Below are positions 1 to 7,100 of a stretch of DNA of 8,237 nucleotides, piece by piece. A model generated the notes under the pieces. It saw only the letters and a list, made by a program, of their open reading frames with translations. It made no database searches and had not been told where the DNA came from. How positions within the stretch are numbered: position 1 is the first letter of the stretch; the number at the start of each line of letters is the position of its first letter. The stretch comes from an uncultured Lachnospiraceae bacterium. GTDB lineage: Bacteria; Bacillota; Clostridia; Lachnospirales; Lachnospiraceae. The position numbers and the translations under genes are program-made. The stretch covers positions 1-8,237 of the forward strand of contig CADCQV010000233.1 of NCBI GenBank assembly GCA_902803625.1. The letters run 5' to 3'.

Positions 1-2382
1 ACAAAGGAAGACAGAACACTTAGTGCCAATGCACTGCCCTCTGTCACGAAGGAAAAGCATTATTTCCTTGGATGGTATACTTCCGATACGGGAGGGACGG
101 AGATATCCCTTAATACAGAGTTTAACAGAGATATTACTGTATACGCCCATTGGCAGGAAAAGTACACCATATCCTTTAACGGTATGGGCGGAAGTGGGGC
201 ACCGGCTGTGCCTTCATATACGAATATTGAAAGAAAGCTTGACCATCTTCCGGCTGATCCCGCAAAGTTCGGCTATTATTTCGACGGCTGGTATACATCG
301 GAGCAGGGCGGAACAAAGATAACTTTAGATCACCGCTTTAGCTCGGACTGTTCACTTTATGCACACTATAAGGAGGTACAGGTTGAAAGCATTACACTTA
401 GCAGGAATTCCATTACCATTCCATACGGAGGAGTGAGCCAGAACAGTGCAACTGTCAATCCTGATAATCTTCTTCTCCCGGAGAATAAGGGTGTCAGATG
501 GGTAAGTAATGATGAAAGCATTGCGGTGGTAGACCGGAACGGAAAAGTAACTGCGAAAAAACCTGGGGATACCTATATAACCGCCATATCAGAAAAGAAT
601 CCTGGAAAATCCGCAAGATGCGATATTCATGTCGTAAAAGCGGATCCGGTATATACTGCTCCGACAGCAATAAGTAATCTGATTTATGAAGGGGGCAGGT
701 CACAAAAGCTTATCAATGCGGGTTCGACTGATCACGGTACCTTCTATTATGCTGTGACAGCGAAAACAGCTGAAGCGCCTCCCTTTGACGGGGAAAGTGA
801 ATCACCGAGAAGAGCCTGGAGGACGGCGGTTCCGTTTGGAATGGATCCCGGAACATACAGAGTCCACTATTATATACGGGGTGATGCTAACCATAATGAC
901 ATATTCGGAAAATATGTTGATGTAATGATTTATAAGTATCAAAAACAGCGTGTACTTTATTATTCAGTCAAATATGGATCCAGTGTATCATTAGATCTGT
1001 CGTATAGTATACATCAGGGAGGAAGGCTTATATTTGACAACTATTATGTAGACAGCAGCACTATAATACAGTATGCGGGATACAAACAGGATAGTGCCGA
1101 GCTTATTCTTACCATGACCGATGACAGGAGTCTTCTGGGCAAGCAGGCAGTTATAGGATTTAAGGTTATAGATGCTGCGGAATATTATGATTATTTGGTT
1201 GATGTTGTGATCACGTCTTCCGAAAAGAATAGTCAGCGTCTGTTCTTTGAACAAAATGAGATATCTTTATATAAGGGCAAATCTGAATATAACCCTGTGA
1301 GCGGGAACAATACTCCTGTACGCTATGAAAGCAGTGATGAAAGCATTGCAACCGTTGATGATAAGGGAACGGTTACCGCCATAGGCAGGGGAAGTGCAAA
1401 GATCAGGGCGGTTGCTTCGGCAAACGGTGACTTTTTCGAAGGCTCGGCTGAGTACAATGTGACTGTGTATGATATCTATGATAAGGAGGAAGGAAAAAAA
1501 GAAGATAACAGCGAAAGCAGCGATAATAATGAAGACAATGAAAGCAATGAAAATACCGATCCCGGAGATGGAAAAAAGGAGAATTCATCAGGCGGGGAAA
1601 TAAATAATGATGATCCTGAAAAGAATCCGTCGGATGATAATAAGAATGAAGAAACGGATGATCCTGAAAAGCATCCATTGGATGATAATAAGAACGAAGA
1701 AAAGGATGATCCGGAGAATGTCGGGGATCCGGATAAGGATGATATTATTGATATAACGGTTCCTGATGATAAAAGACCGGAAACTGAAGCAGCGGAGTCT
1801 GTTAAGGTGCCTGTAATAAATCCGGGGGATAAGTATGCTTCGTCGGATGACAATTTCGCTCCCGTCACCTCCGGTGGAAAGACGGCTAATCTCGTGCTGG
1901 ATTTTAGGAATGTAAGTAATTCCGGTGTGAAGCCCTCAGACCTCAGAATGACGGTTATCAGGGGAAGTAAGCTCGTCACTGCAGGTAAGCTTAAGGACAG
2001 GAATTCAGTATCAACCACAGGAGGGGTGACGGTGAAGGTGAATAAGAACACCCTTATTCCGAAGATCACCTGCAAGGGAGAGGGAAGCGCTGCCTTAACC
2101 ATGGACGATGGCAGCACCTATACCGTTAATATCAGGGTGGAGAAGCCGAAGGCCAATAAATACATGAGGAAGGTCAGAATAGGAGAGACGGTCATAAAGA
2201 ATGTAAGGGAGCTTTTCGGGACAAGCATTGACAGCGGGGAGCTGAAGGTTTTAAGCGGGGAAAACTCCCGGGCCAGGGTTTTCGGCAACAGCCTTATTAT
2301 CGACCCGCATTCAGCCGGCAAAATAAAGGTGAGATACCGCTATCTCGACAAAAGATATAAAATGACCATTAACATCAGATAA
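1..2382 (+). CDS. Large secreted repeat-domain surface protein (InlB-type and Big_2 repeats), 3' part only
   Basis: The frame is open from the first base, so the true start and any signal peptide lie upstream; the ATG at 184 is internal. Counting from base 1, the protein ends with 793 residues. Seen in order: the end of one Flg_new/InlB B-type repeat (FLGWYTSDTGG ... YAHW, bases 1-159); a full second repeat (FDGWYTSEQGG ... YAHY, about 163-372); a Big_2 Ig-like domain (about 379-633, with SNDESIAVVD and GKVTAKKPGDTYITA); a beta module with GTYRVHYYIRGDANHND (about 661-935); another beta-rich module (about 945-1230); a second Big_2 domain (about 1234-1467, SSDESIATVDDKGTVTAIGRG); an acidic Asp/Asn/Glu/Lys linker (about 1474-1800); and a C-terminal Lys-rich beta domain. 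Proteins of this build are extracellular and act in adhesion or wall association. There is no LPXTG motif or hydrophobic C-terminal anchor, so it may be free or held by upstream domains. Domain calls are confident; ligand and role are unknown. Confidence 0.93.
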   Translation, partial: TKEDRTLSANALPSVTKEKHYFLGWYTSDTGGTEISLNTEFNRDITVYAHWQEKYTISFNGMGGSGAPAVPSYTNIERKLDHLPADPAKFGYYFDGWYTSEQGGTKITLDHRFSSDCSLYAHYKEVQVESITLSRNSITIPYGGVSQNSATVNPDNLLLPENKGVRWVSNDESIAVVDRNGKVTAKKPGDTYITAISEKNPGKSARCDIHVVKADPVYTAPTAISNLIYEGGRSQKLINAGSTDHGTFYYAVTAKTAEAPPFDGESESPRRAWRTAVPFGMDPGTYRVHYYIRGDANHNDIFGKYVDVMIYKYQKQRVLYYSVKYGSSVSLDLSYSIHQGGRLIFDNYYVDSSTIIQYAGYKQDSAELILTMTDDRSLLGKQAVIGFKVIDAAEYYDYLVDVVITSSEKNSQRLFFEQNEISLYKGKSEYNPVSGNNTPVRYESSDESIATVDDKGTVTAIGRGSAKIRAVASANGDFFEGSAEYNVTVYDIYDKEEGKKEDNSESSDNNEDNESNENTDPGDGKKENSSGGEINNDDPEKNPSDDNKNEETDDPEKHPLDDNKNEEKDDPENVGDPDKDDIIDITVPDDKRPETEAAESVKVPVINPGDKYASSDDNFAPVTSGGKTANLVLDFRNVSNSGVKPSDLRMTVIRGSKLVTAGKLKDRNSVSTTGGVTVKVNKNTLIPKITCKGEGSAALTMDDGSTYTVNIRVEKPKANKYMRKVRIGETVIKNVRELFGTSIDSGELKVLSGENSRARVFGNSLIIDPHSAGKIKVRYRYLDKRYKMTINIR
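1609..1704 (+). repeat. 48-bp in-frame tandem repeat in acidic linker
   Basis: Two adjacent 48-base units (1609-1656 and 1657-1704) differ at 5 positions and encode the 16-residue unit DDPEK(N/H)P(S/L)DDNKNEE(T/K). A third, decayed unit begins at 1705 with DDPEN. The length is a multiple of three, so copy number could change without breaking the frame. It sits in a flexible acidic spacer between the second Big_2 domain and the C-terminal domain. Confidence 0.9.
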
Positions 2383-2407
2383 ATTCCGGCCGCCAAAAAC
2401 CGGAGCA

Positions 2408-2442
2408 GTAAACGCCAAAGCGAAAAGAGTTTTGGCGTTTAC
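2408..2442 (+). terminator. Probable terminator hairpin after the surface-protein gene
   Basis: GTAAACGCCAAAGC (2408-2421) and GTTTTGGCGTTTAC (2429-2442) form a 14-bp stem with one G-U pair around a 7-base loop, 26 bases after the stop codon. Only a weak T-rich tail follows (GATATTTAAA), so it is not a textbook intrinsic terminator. It may work inefficiently or serve as a 3' RNA stabiliser. A smaller stem, TCCGG/CCGGA (2385-2389 with 2400-2404), lies just upstream. Confidence 0.6.
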
Positions 2443-2457
2443 GATATTTAAATGGAG

Positions 2458-2486
2458 TTGGCAGACAGGATTGAATTATGTATAGC
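2458..2486 (+). promoter_or_regulatory. Candidate sigma-A promoter for the downstream operon
   Basis: TTGGCA (2458-2463, 5 of 6 to consensus) is followed after exactly 17 bases by TATAGC (2481-2486, 4 of 6). This would start transcription near 2493 and leave an untranslated leader of about 210 bases before the ATG at 2706. A palindrome covers the -10 box, which adds support. The match is by eye only. Confidence 0.45.
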
Positions 2487-2510
2487 GGCTATACACTTTA
2501 GCGACTATAC
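2479..2510 (+). promoter_or_regulatory. Operator-like palindrome plus repeated site
   Basis: TGTATAGC-G-GCTATACA (2479-2495) is a perfect inverted repeat with 8-base arms and a one-base centre, lying on the proposed -10 box. TAGCGACTATAC (2499-2510) repeats TAGCGGCTATAC (2483-2494) with one mismatch at a 16-base offset. A palindrome on a -10 box with a second copy downstream is the usual form of a repressor operator. The protein that binds it is not identifiable from this window. Confidence 0.45.
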
Positions 2511-2639
2511 GGAGGCGTACATTAGTTTTGAAAGACTATTTGAACCGGACAAATTCCTGAACGATAACTGAAGTATCCGGGAGCCGGGAGCGAATCCTCT
2601 TACGATCCCTATTATGATCCTTGAGGGAAAGTCCCCCGG

Positions 2640-2668
2640 TTTATATTTCGGTAAATCTGGTGTAAAAT
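2640..2668 (+). promoter_or_regulatory. Second candidate promoter, gene-proximal
   Basis: TTTATA (2640-2645, 4 of 6) and TAAAAT (2663-2668, 5 of 6) are separated by 17 bases. A start near 2675 would give a leader of about 30 bases, ending in the GGAGG (2696-2700) that lies 5 bases before the ATG at 2706. The AT-rich box stands out from its surroundings, but the -35 box is weak. Confidence 0.35.
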
Positions 2669-2705
2669 ATCGATAACTGTTCAGCAATTTATTTCGGAGG
2701 ACGAT

Positions 2706-3173
2706 ATGGACACAAAACCTGTATTGGAAAAACTGCTCCGGTCTTTCCTTGATAACGGTATGGAGGAAGCGGATCTCATTGAAAAAGAGAAAAGCGGACT
2801 TGGGACGGATATGCTTGCCGTATGGTTAAAGGGATTCGGGAGCATTTCCAATGAAGCAGTGGGGGAGTTCTATTTTATAGGGGATAAGCCCTGTATCTTT
2901 ACTGCAAGGATCAGTGTCCTTGATGAAATAGAGGATGATAAGCTCCCCACACTCTCCGCAGAGATCGCCGACATTAATTCCAGGATCCCCCTTGGAGGAT
3001 TCTCATACGATCCCGTGGAAAATGTGATCTTTTACAGCTTAAGGGTGCCTGTAAGAGAAAGCTTCAGTGAAAAAGAAATTACGGAGGAGGCGGACTCTGC
3101 GGCTGCGCTGTCGCTTTCAGTTGCCGGGAGCTATGTCTCTGTCCTGTTAAAGGTCTATGGAGGAAGCGTATGA
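2706..3173 (+). CDS. YbjN/CesT-like small acidic protein, possible chaperone
   Basis: A 155-residue acidic cytoplasmic protein with no signal peptide or membrane segment. The start is set by GGAGG five bases upstream of ATG. Its shape is an N-terminal helix (KPVLEKLLRSFLDNG, 4-18), a strand region (VGEFYFIGDKPCIFTARIS, 52-70), a helix leading to NSRIPLGGFSYD (91-102), a strand (VIFYSLRVPV, 107-116) and a long C-terminal helix (122-150). This order, with the turn before GxFxxD and the following F-Y-x-L/R-V-P strand, resembles YbjN and class I secretion-chaperone folds (CesT/Tir type). Family assignment is from pattern memory, not a search. It is first in the operon and overlaps the next gene by four bases. 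The 178-aa protein at 7265-7801 has the same order of elements. A role as chaperone or partner of the 1019-aa protein is inference. Confidence 0.85.
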   Translation: MDTKPVLEKLLRSFLDNGMEEADLIEKEKSGLGTDMLAVWLKGFGSISNEAVGEFYFIGDKPCIFTARISVLDEIEDDKLPTLSAEIADINSRIPLGGFSYDPVENVIFYSLRVPVRESFSEKEITEEADSAAALSLSVAGSYVSVLLKVYGGSV

Positions 3174-4027
3174 ATTTTTATCACGTGCTTCCTGATAATC
3201 GGCTGCTTGCTTCCACGGCACCGCCATATGTCAGGTATTGTCTTGAAAACAGAGGACTGGAAAGCTGTATCCTTGCGGCAGTGGAGGACGGGAAGCTTTT
3301 AAGCTACGCCGTTTTTTCAAGGCCTGTCGGAGCTTCAAGGGATGTCTGGCTGGAATACATTTTCACTATGGAGGAATACCGGGAAACTGGAGCTGCCTCA
3401 GCCCTCCTTAAATACAGCAGGGATTATATGAAGAAAAAAGGGATGATAAATATCCTTTGCAAGGTGTATTCCAAATTCAGGGAAGCAAAGGACATGATGG
3501 AATTCCTTGTCAGGAGGCAATTCGTTCCCCTTACCTCCGATGGGAAGCTTCTGGTATACAGTTATCCGTCTCTGATGAATTCTTTTCTGTCTGAGTTTTT
3601 TCAAAAGAATAAAAGCAAAAACCTGAAGACCCTGAAGGCTTCGGAGCTGGAGGAGAGGACCCTTGCTGCGTTCCGTGCCAGAGAAAAGGAGACCGGTTTT
3701 TACTTTGACCTTAATGGTATTAATGATGTTTTTTCCCGGTTTATTGTGAAAAATGGGGAGATCGCTGCTGCGGTAATAGCGAAAAAGGCCGGTGAAAGAG
3801 ATGTCTACATACCGGCGCCTTATTTAACGAAAGAAATAAACAATATGGGGCTCTTCCCCATACTTTTACTGGAGGTGGTTAAAGATGCGGGAGACATCAT
3901 TGGGGATGATATCCTGGTATTTCTTGAGCTTTGCGACGAAAAAATGTCTTATATCATGTCCCAGGCTTTCAGTCCTCCGGAAAGGGAGATGATTGTACAG
4001 GAATATATGCTGTTTCTGGGGAGCTGA
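3170..4027 (+). CDS. GNAT-family N-acetyltransferase-like protein
   Basis: A 285-residue protein starting in an ATGA overlap with the previous stop, with GGAGGA (3159-3164) five bases upstream, so translation is probably coupled. The N-terminal half carries a GNAT core: strands ESCILAAVEDGKLLSYAVFS (31-50) and VWLEYIFTMEEY (59-70), then motif A, R71-E-T-G74-A-A76 followed by helix SALLKYSRDYMKKKG. This matches the R/Q-x-x-G-x-G/A acetyl-CoA pyrophosphate loop. The MINILCKVYS strand (92-101) and helix (104-116) follow. The C-terminal half (about 150-285) has a similar size and strand/helix texture and may be a degenerate second GNAT domain, but its motif A is not obvious. GNAT enzymes move an acyl group from acyl-CoA to an amine; the substrate here is unknown. 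Its place between a chaperone-like gene and a large possible effector suggests it modifies that protein, which is inference. Confidence 0.85.
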   Translation: MNFYHVLPDNRLLASTAPPYVRYCLENRGLESCILAAVEDGKLLSYAVFSRPVGASRDVWLEYIFTMEEYRETGAASALLKYSRDYMKKKGMINILCKVYSKFREAKDMMEFLVRRQFVPLTSDGKLLVYSYPSLMNSFLSEFFQKNKSKNLKTLKASELEERTLAAFRAREKETGFYFDLNGINDVFSRFIVKNGEIAAAVIAKKAGERDVYIPAPYLTKEINNMGLFPILLLEVVKDAGDIIGDDILVFLELCDEKMSYIMSQAFSPPEREMIVQEYMLFLGS

Positions 4028-4044
4028 TAGGACGCTCCGGACTA

Positions 4045-4061
4045 TGCCTCTGCGGGAGGCA
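4045..4061 (+). other. Short hairpin downstream of the GNAT gene
   Basis: TGCCTC (4045-4050) and GAGGCA (4056-4061) form a 6-bp stem with loop TGCGG. A weaker GGAAT/ATTCC pair (4066-4070 with 4080-4084) and the T-rich stretch CTTGATTTTATT follow. It could cause partial termination or mark an RNA processing site between the GNAT gene and the leader ORF. The T tract is not directly next to the stem, so it is not a clear terminator. Confidence 0.3.
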
Positions 4062-4105
4062 CACAGGAATCTTGATTTTATTCCCTTGCAATGAAAGGAT
4101 AAAGT

Positions 4106-4192
4106 ATGAAAGTAAACTTTCAAACTTTCATCGGTGCCGCGCAGGCACGTCACCGATTGGCACACTTGCCTGCGGCAAGGTACAAGTTATGA
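4106..4192 (+). CDS. 28-codon leader ORF coupled to the large downstream gene
   Basis: A short ORF beginning MKVNFQTFIGAAQARHR and ending in ARYKL. It has a fair ribosome site, AAAGGA (4094-4099), six bases before ATG. Its TGA stop (4190-4192) overlaps the ATG of the 1019-aa gene (4189-4191) as ATGA, the same junction used between the two preceding genes. No in-frame stop interrupts it. The peptide is basic, has no membrane segment and belongs to no family I recognise. Its codons (CGA, CGT, TTG, CAC) look less like the neighbours' usage, and its DNA is strongly self-complementary, so it more likely serves as a regulatory leader than as a functional protein. It would let ribosomes arrive at a downstream start that otherwise has only a weak, structure-covered ribosome site. 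Confidence 0.5.
   Translation: MKVNFQTFIGAAQARHRLAHLPAARYKL
4107..4130 (+). promoter_or_regulatory. Inverted repeat over the leader start
   Basis: TGAAAGT (4107-4113) pairs with ACTTTCA (4116-4122), and an identical second ACTTTCA lies at 4124-4130. A further TGAAAG at 4092-4097 overlaps the AAAGGA ribosome site of the leader ORF and could pair with CTTTCA at 4117-4122 or 4125-4130. Two copies of each arm allow alternative pairings, some hiding the leader's ribosome site. It could also be a DNA operator. Confidence 0.4.
4135..4180 (+). promoter_or_regulatory. Attenuator-like alternative hairpins covering the ribosome site of the large gene
   Basis: CTTGCC (4165-4170) and GGCAAG (4174-4179) form a 6-bp hairpin with a 3-base loop that ties up AAGG (4177-4180), the only ribosome-site-like sequence before the ATG at 4189. 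The upstream block TGCC/GGCA (4135-4138 with 4144-4147) forms its own small hairpin. In a competing fold, TGCCGC-gc-AGGCA (4135-4147) pairs with TGCCTGCGGCA (4167-4177) in 11 bp with a 2-base bulge. All of this lies inside the leader ORF, so a translating ribosome would melt it and free the site. Pairings are seen directly; the regulatory role is inference. Confidence 0.5.
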
Positions 4193-7100
4193 GTGACGCA
4201 AATGATTCGGTTTTTCAGAAAAGAAGCCTTACGGTCCAGCAGGCGCTGATGCAGTCTGCTACCCAAAGGGAAGCCCCTGTTGACGTGGATAATTACCCCA
4301 AGTTCCTGGAGCATAAAGAGATGGACGAGGAGCGTTCTTTTTTCTCCCATGATGAAGCCGTAATGCTGAAGGCTGTGCTGGAGGATGATCTTGAAATACA
4401 GGAAAACGGCCTGGAGGAAGAGGAGCTGGAAAAAGCGAAGAAAGAGAAGAAAGAGAAAACAGACGCTTATTCTGACCTCATGGATATGGAAGTCCTTATC
4501 ATGAAACCTGCGGTAATGGAAAACCGCACAGAAAACGAGGAGGAGCATGCCGCACAGATACGGCCGATGATGGAAAACCATGTCCTTTCCCCCAGGGCGA
4601 GGATTGAGAGGGACCGTGTGGTCCGCTCCTTAAAGATCGACTCCATAACACGGGATGCCATTTTAAGGAGCAATAAATCCTTGAAGGAGGTCCTTAATAC
4701 CTATACCGTAAAGGAGCAGAGGGATGAGACTGCTAAAAAGGGCAGGGAATTCCTTATGACCTTCCGGGATCTCAAGGGAAAGCTTATAGATGACCCCTTT
4801 CTTTCGGCTCTTGCCAAGGCTAAACGACTTTACAGGATAGCGAAGCCCTTTTCCCCTGTGATTGCAGAATACAAGGAGCTGTATATATCAGAGCTGGGGG
4901 ATAACGCCAGGACAGACGAGATAGATCTGCTCCTTTATAGGTTCACTGTCCTCATGGATTTCTTCGAATCCGATAATAGCAAAATGGACACAGAAGAGTT
5001 CTTTGTCTATATGGGACTAAAAGGGAACGAAGAGGAGAGCAAAACCGCCTATCAGAAGAGATTCGGGGATGAGGAGGACGAAATTGTACTGCAGAGTATA
5101 AGAGAGACAGCCTTCAGGATCGATAAGAAAGAGGAAAAGCCCAGGGAGCAGCTCAAGGATGATGACTTAAGTACAGAGCAGCTCCGGGGGATCTATGATG
5201 TGGACCGTTTCCTTATAAGCAATTATGATGAATCCGGCGGAAATCCGGCTTTCCTGGATAAGATCCTATCCCTTCCCGCCAGGGAAAGGCTCATAATGTA
5301 TTTCCTTATCCAGAATGATCATCTGGAAAGCCCTAATGCGGTAGATATAACCATTTCCCAGCTGGGATATATTCCCAATGTGGAAATCTTCATGGATAAG
5401 ATCCAGACCGGACACTTCAAGGGAAAGCGCCGCGCTCTTTCATCCATAAGCAAACGCTTCCGTCCCGGCATTTCCTGGGAAAAGGTGGAAGCCGCTATGG
5501 AGATCATTGAGGACAATGATATCGCCGAAACTGTACGTTCCCTCGCCAGCTTTTCAAGGAAAAGCAAAGTGGCGGATGAAAGGATGGAGGCATTCAGGGA
5601 AGCGGAAGACAAGGATGATATAAAGGATGATGATCTAAAGGAGATTGCCCGAAAAGAAAAGGAGCTTCTCAGGCTCGAGGCGAAGAGAAATGGAGCATTA
5701 ACGGATTTTCTGAAGTCCCTTGTGGAATGCCGTTATGCCATTACTGAAAGGGACAGCGCCTGGGTACATAAGAAAGAGAAAAGGAAAAAGGCGGATGATA
5801 CCGCAAAAGAGGCTGCTTTCAGGCTTAATGAGCTGAAAAGAACTGATTTCGAGCTGAGCGAGAGCCTGTATTCCATCAGGCAGATGGCTCTTCCACCGGA
5901 TGTACCGGAGCTCATTAATGATGAGGACAGCGGGAATATAATAGAAAAAGCAGCTTCAAACTACGCGAAGGGATTCAAGAAAAAAGATCAGGAAACCGGT
6001 AAATTCATTTTTAACCAGACCCTTTCCCTTTTTTCAAAAGCCGATAAGATCCCTGCAATGTGGGGAGCCGGAAAAGATGACACGAGCTTTGCCGCGGTTG
6101 TAGGGCTGTCTGACCTTAATCTCATAGCGGGAGGGTTCGCAACACTGCAGAGCGTCATGGGCGCCATAGCCGGAATCACCGGCATAGTTAACCTTATCCG
6201 GCACATGAATTCCGGCGTGGGAAAAACTGATATGCTCTCGGACGTAGCAAAGTTGGGGTCAACCGCATTGTCAACTGCCTGGGCACCGGTTTCCGGTATT
6301 GCCAACATGCTTCTTGCGGTCCCTAAAGAATTAAAGAACGCAGGCGTAGCAAGCGAAAGCCTTAAAACCGTGACAAATATAGGCACCAAAGCTGTTTCTG
6401 CCGGAGGCGCTGCGGTTGCTGCGGTAAAGCTCGGGGTTGATGCCGTTGAATATGGAGTGGAGGTAAAGCATATTTACCATCTCACAAAGGCAGACCATAA
6501 GTTTTCAAAGCTTATGAAAAACGGCGAACTGAAAGGCGATGATGCGGCATATGCGGATAATATACTGAAGCTTAAAACCCGCTATGAGGCGCAGCAATAC
6601 ACTAATAAGGGAGTAAATATCCTTATGGACGCTGGCTCCCTCGGGGTGTCCTTATGCGCCCTGTTCGCGCTTCCGGCTGCTCCCATTATTGCGGTTGCAT
6701 GGGCGGCAGTATCCGTCGGCGTTGCCGTAGGCACAAAGATCATCAATTACGGGGTTGATAAGTACAGAAAGAAAGCCGCAACGGACGATTACCTGCAGCT
6801 TGACAGGACCATGGGAGATATTTTCGGGGAAAAGCTTAATGAAATGGATAAGGATGAGCTTTCCTCCTCTAAAAAGATATTAAAGGAGCATATGGCGGCA
6901 GAGCTTGGGTTCACCTCCTATGAAAGCCTGTATAAGCATATGATGAAGAACTATGCTGCGTTTCTCTATAACAATCTGTTTTATGAAAACGGTGATAAGG
7001 AAAAGCCTATAATAAAAAAGGACAAAAAGGCTAAAAAGAAGGAAACGCTGTATGACTATGATGAAAAAACAGAGCAGCTGATACCCGTTTCCGAGGAAGA

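Larger units (their letters stand above)
2383..2705. other. 323-base intergenic control region
   Basis: This stretch separates the surface protein from the downstream operon. It holds a strong hairpin (2408-2442), a promoter with an overlapping palindrome (2458-2510), a G/C-rich part with several short complementary blocks (2577-2639; for example TCCCT 2606-2610 with AGGGA 2624-2628, and CCGGG 2577-2581 with CCCGG 2635-2639), and a second promoter-like pair close to the next gene. No gene is convincing here. A + frame from ATG 2452 is open for 39 codons, stops at TGA 2569, and stays open in the same frame to TAA 2674, but it has no ribosome site. Confidence 0.6.

Noticed and set aside
1476..2117. 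Long - strand frame rich in Ser/Leu/Phe
   Set aside because: It is the antisense of the Asp/Asn/Glu/Lys-rich linker and C-terminal region of the surface protein; the low-complexity Ser translation comes from the codon mirror of GAT/GAA.
2511..2560. Ten-codon leader from TTG 2528 after GGAGG 2511-2515
   Set aside because: The spacing of 12 bases and TTG start are poor, and there is no coupling to the gene at 2706.
3931..4188. N-terminal extension of the 1019-aa protein from ATG 3931
   Set aside because: It would overlap the GNAT gene by 97 bases in another frame, has no ribosome site, and its translation (Cys/Arg-rich, RCRAGTSP) looks non-coding. The ATG at 4189 fits the ATGA junction.
4150..4581. 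143-codon - strand frame opposite the start of the large gene
   Set aside because: Phe/Leu/His-rich translation typical of the complement of Lys/Glu-rich coding sequence, with no plausible start signal.
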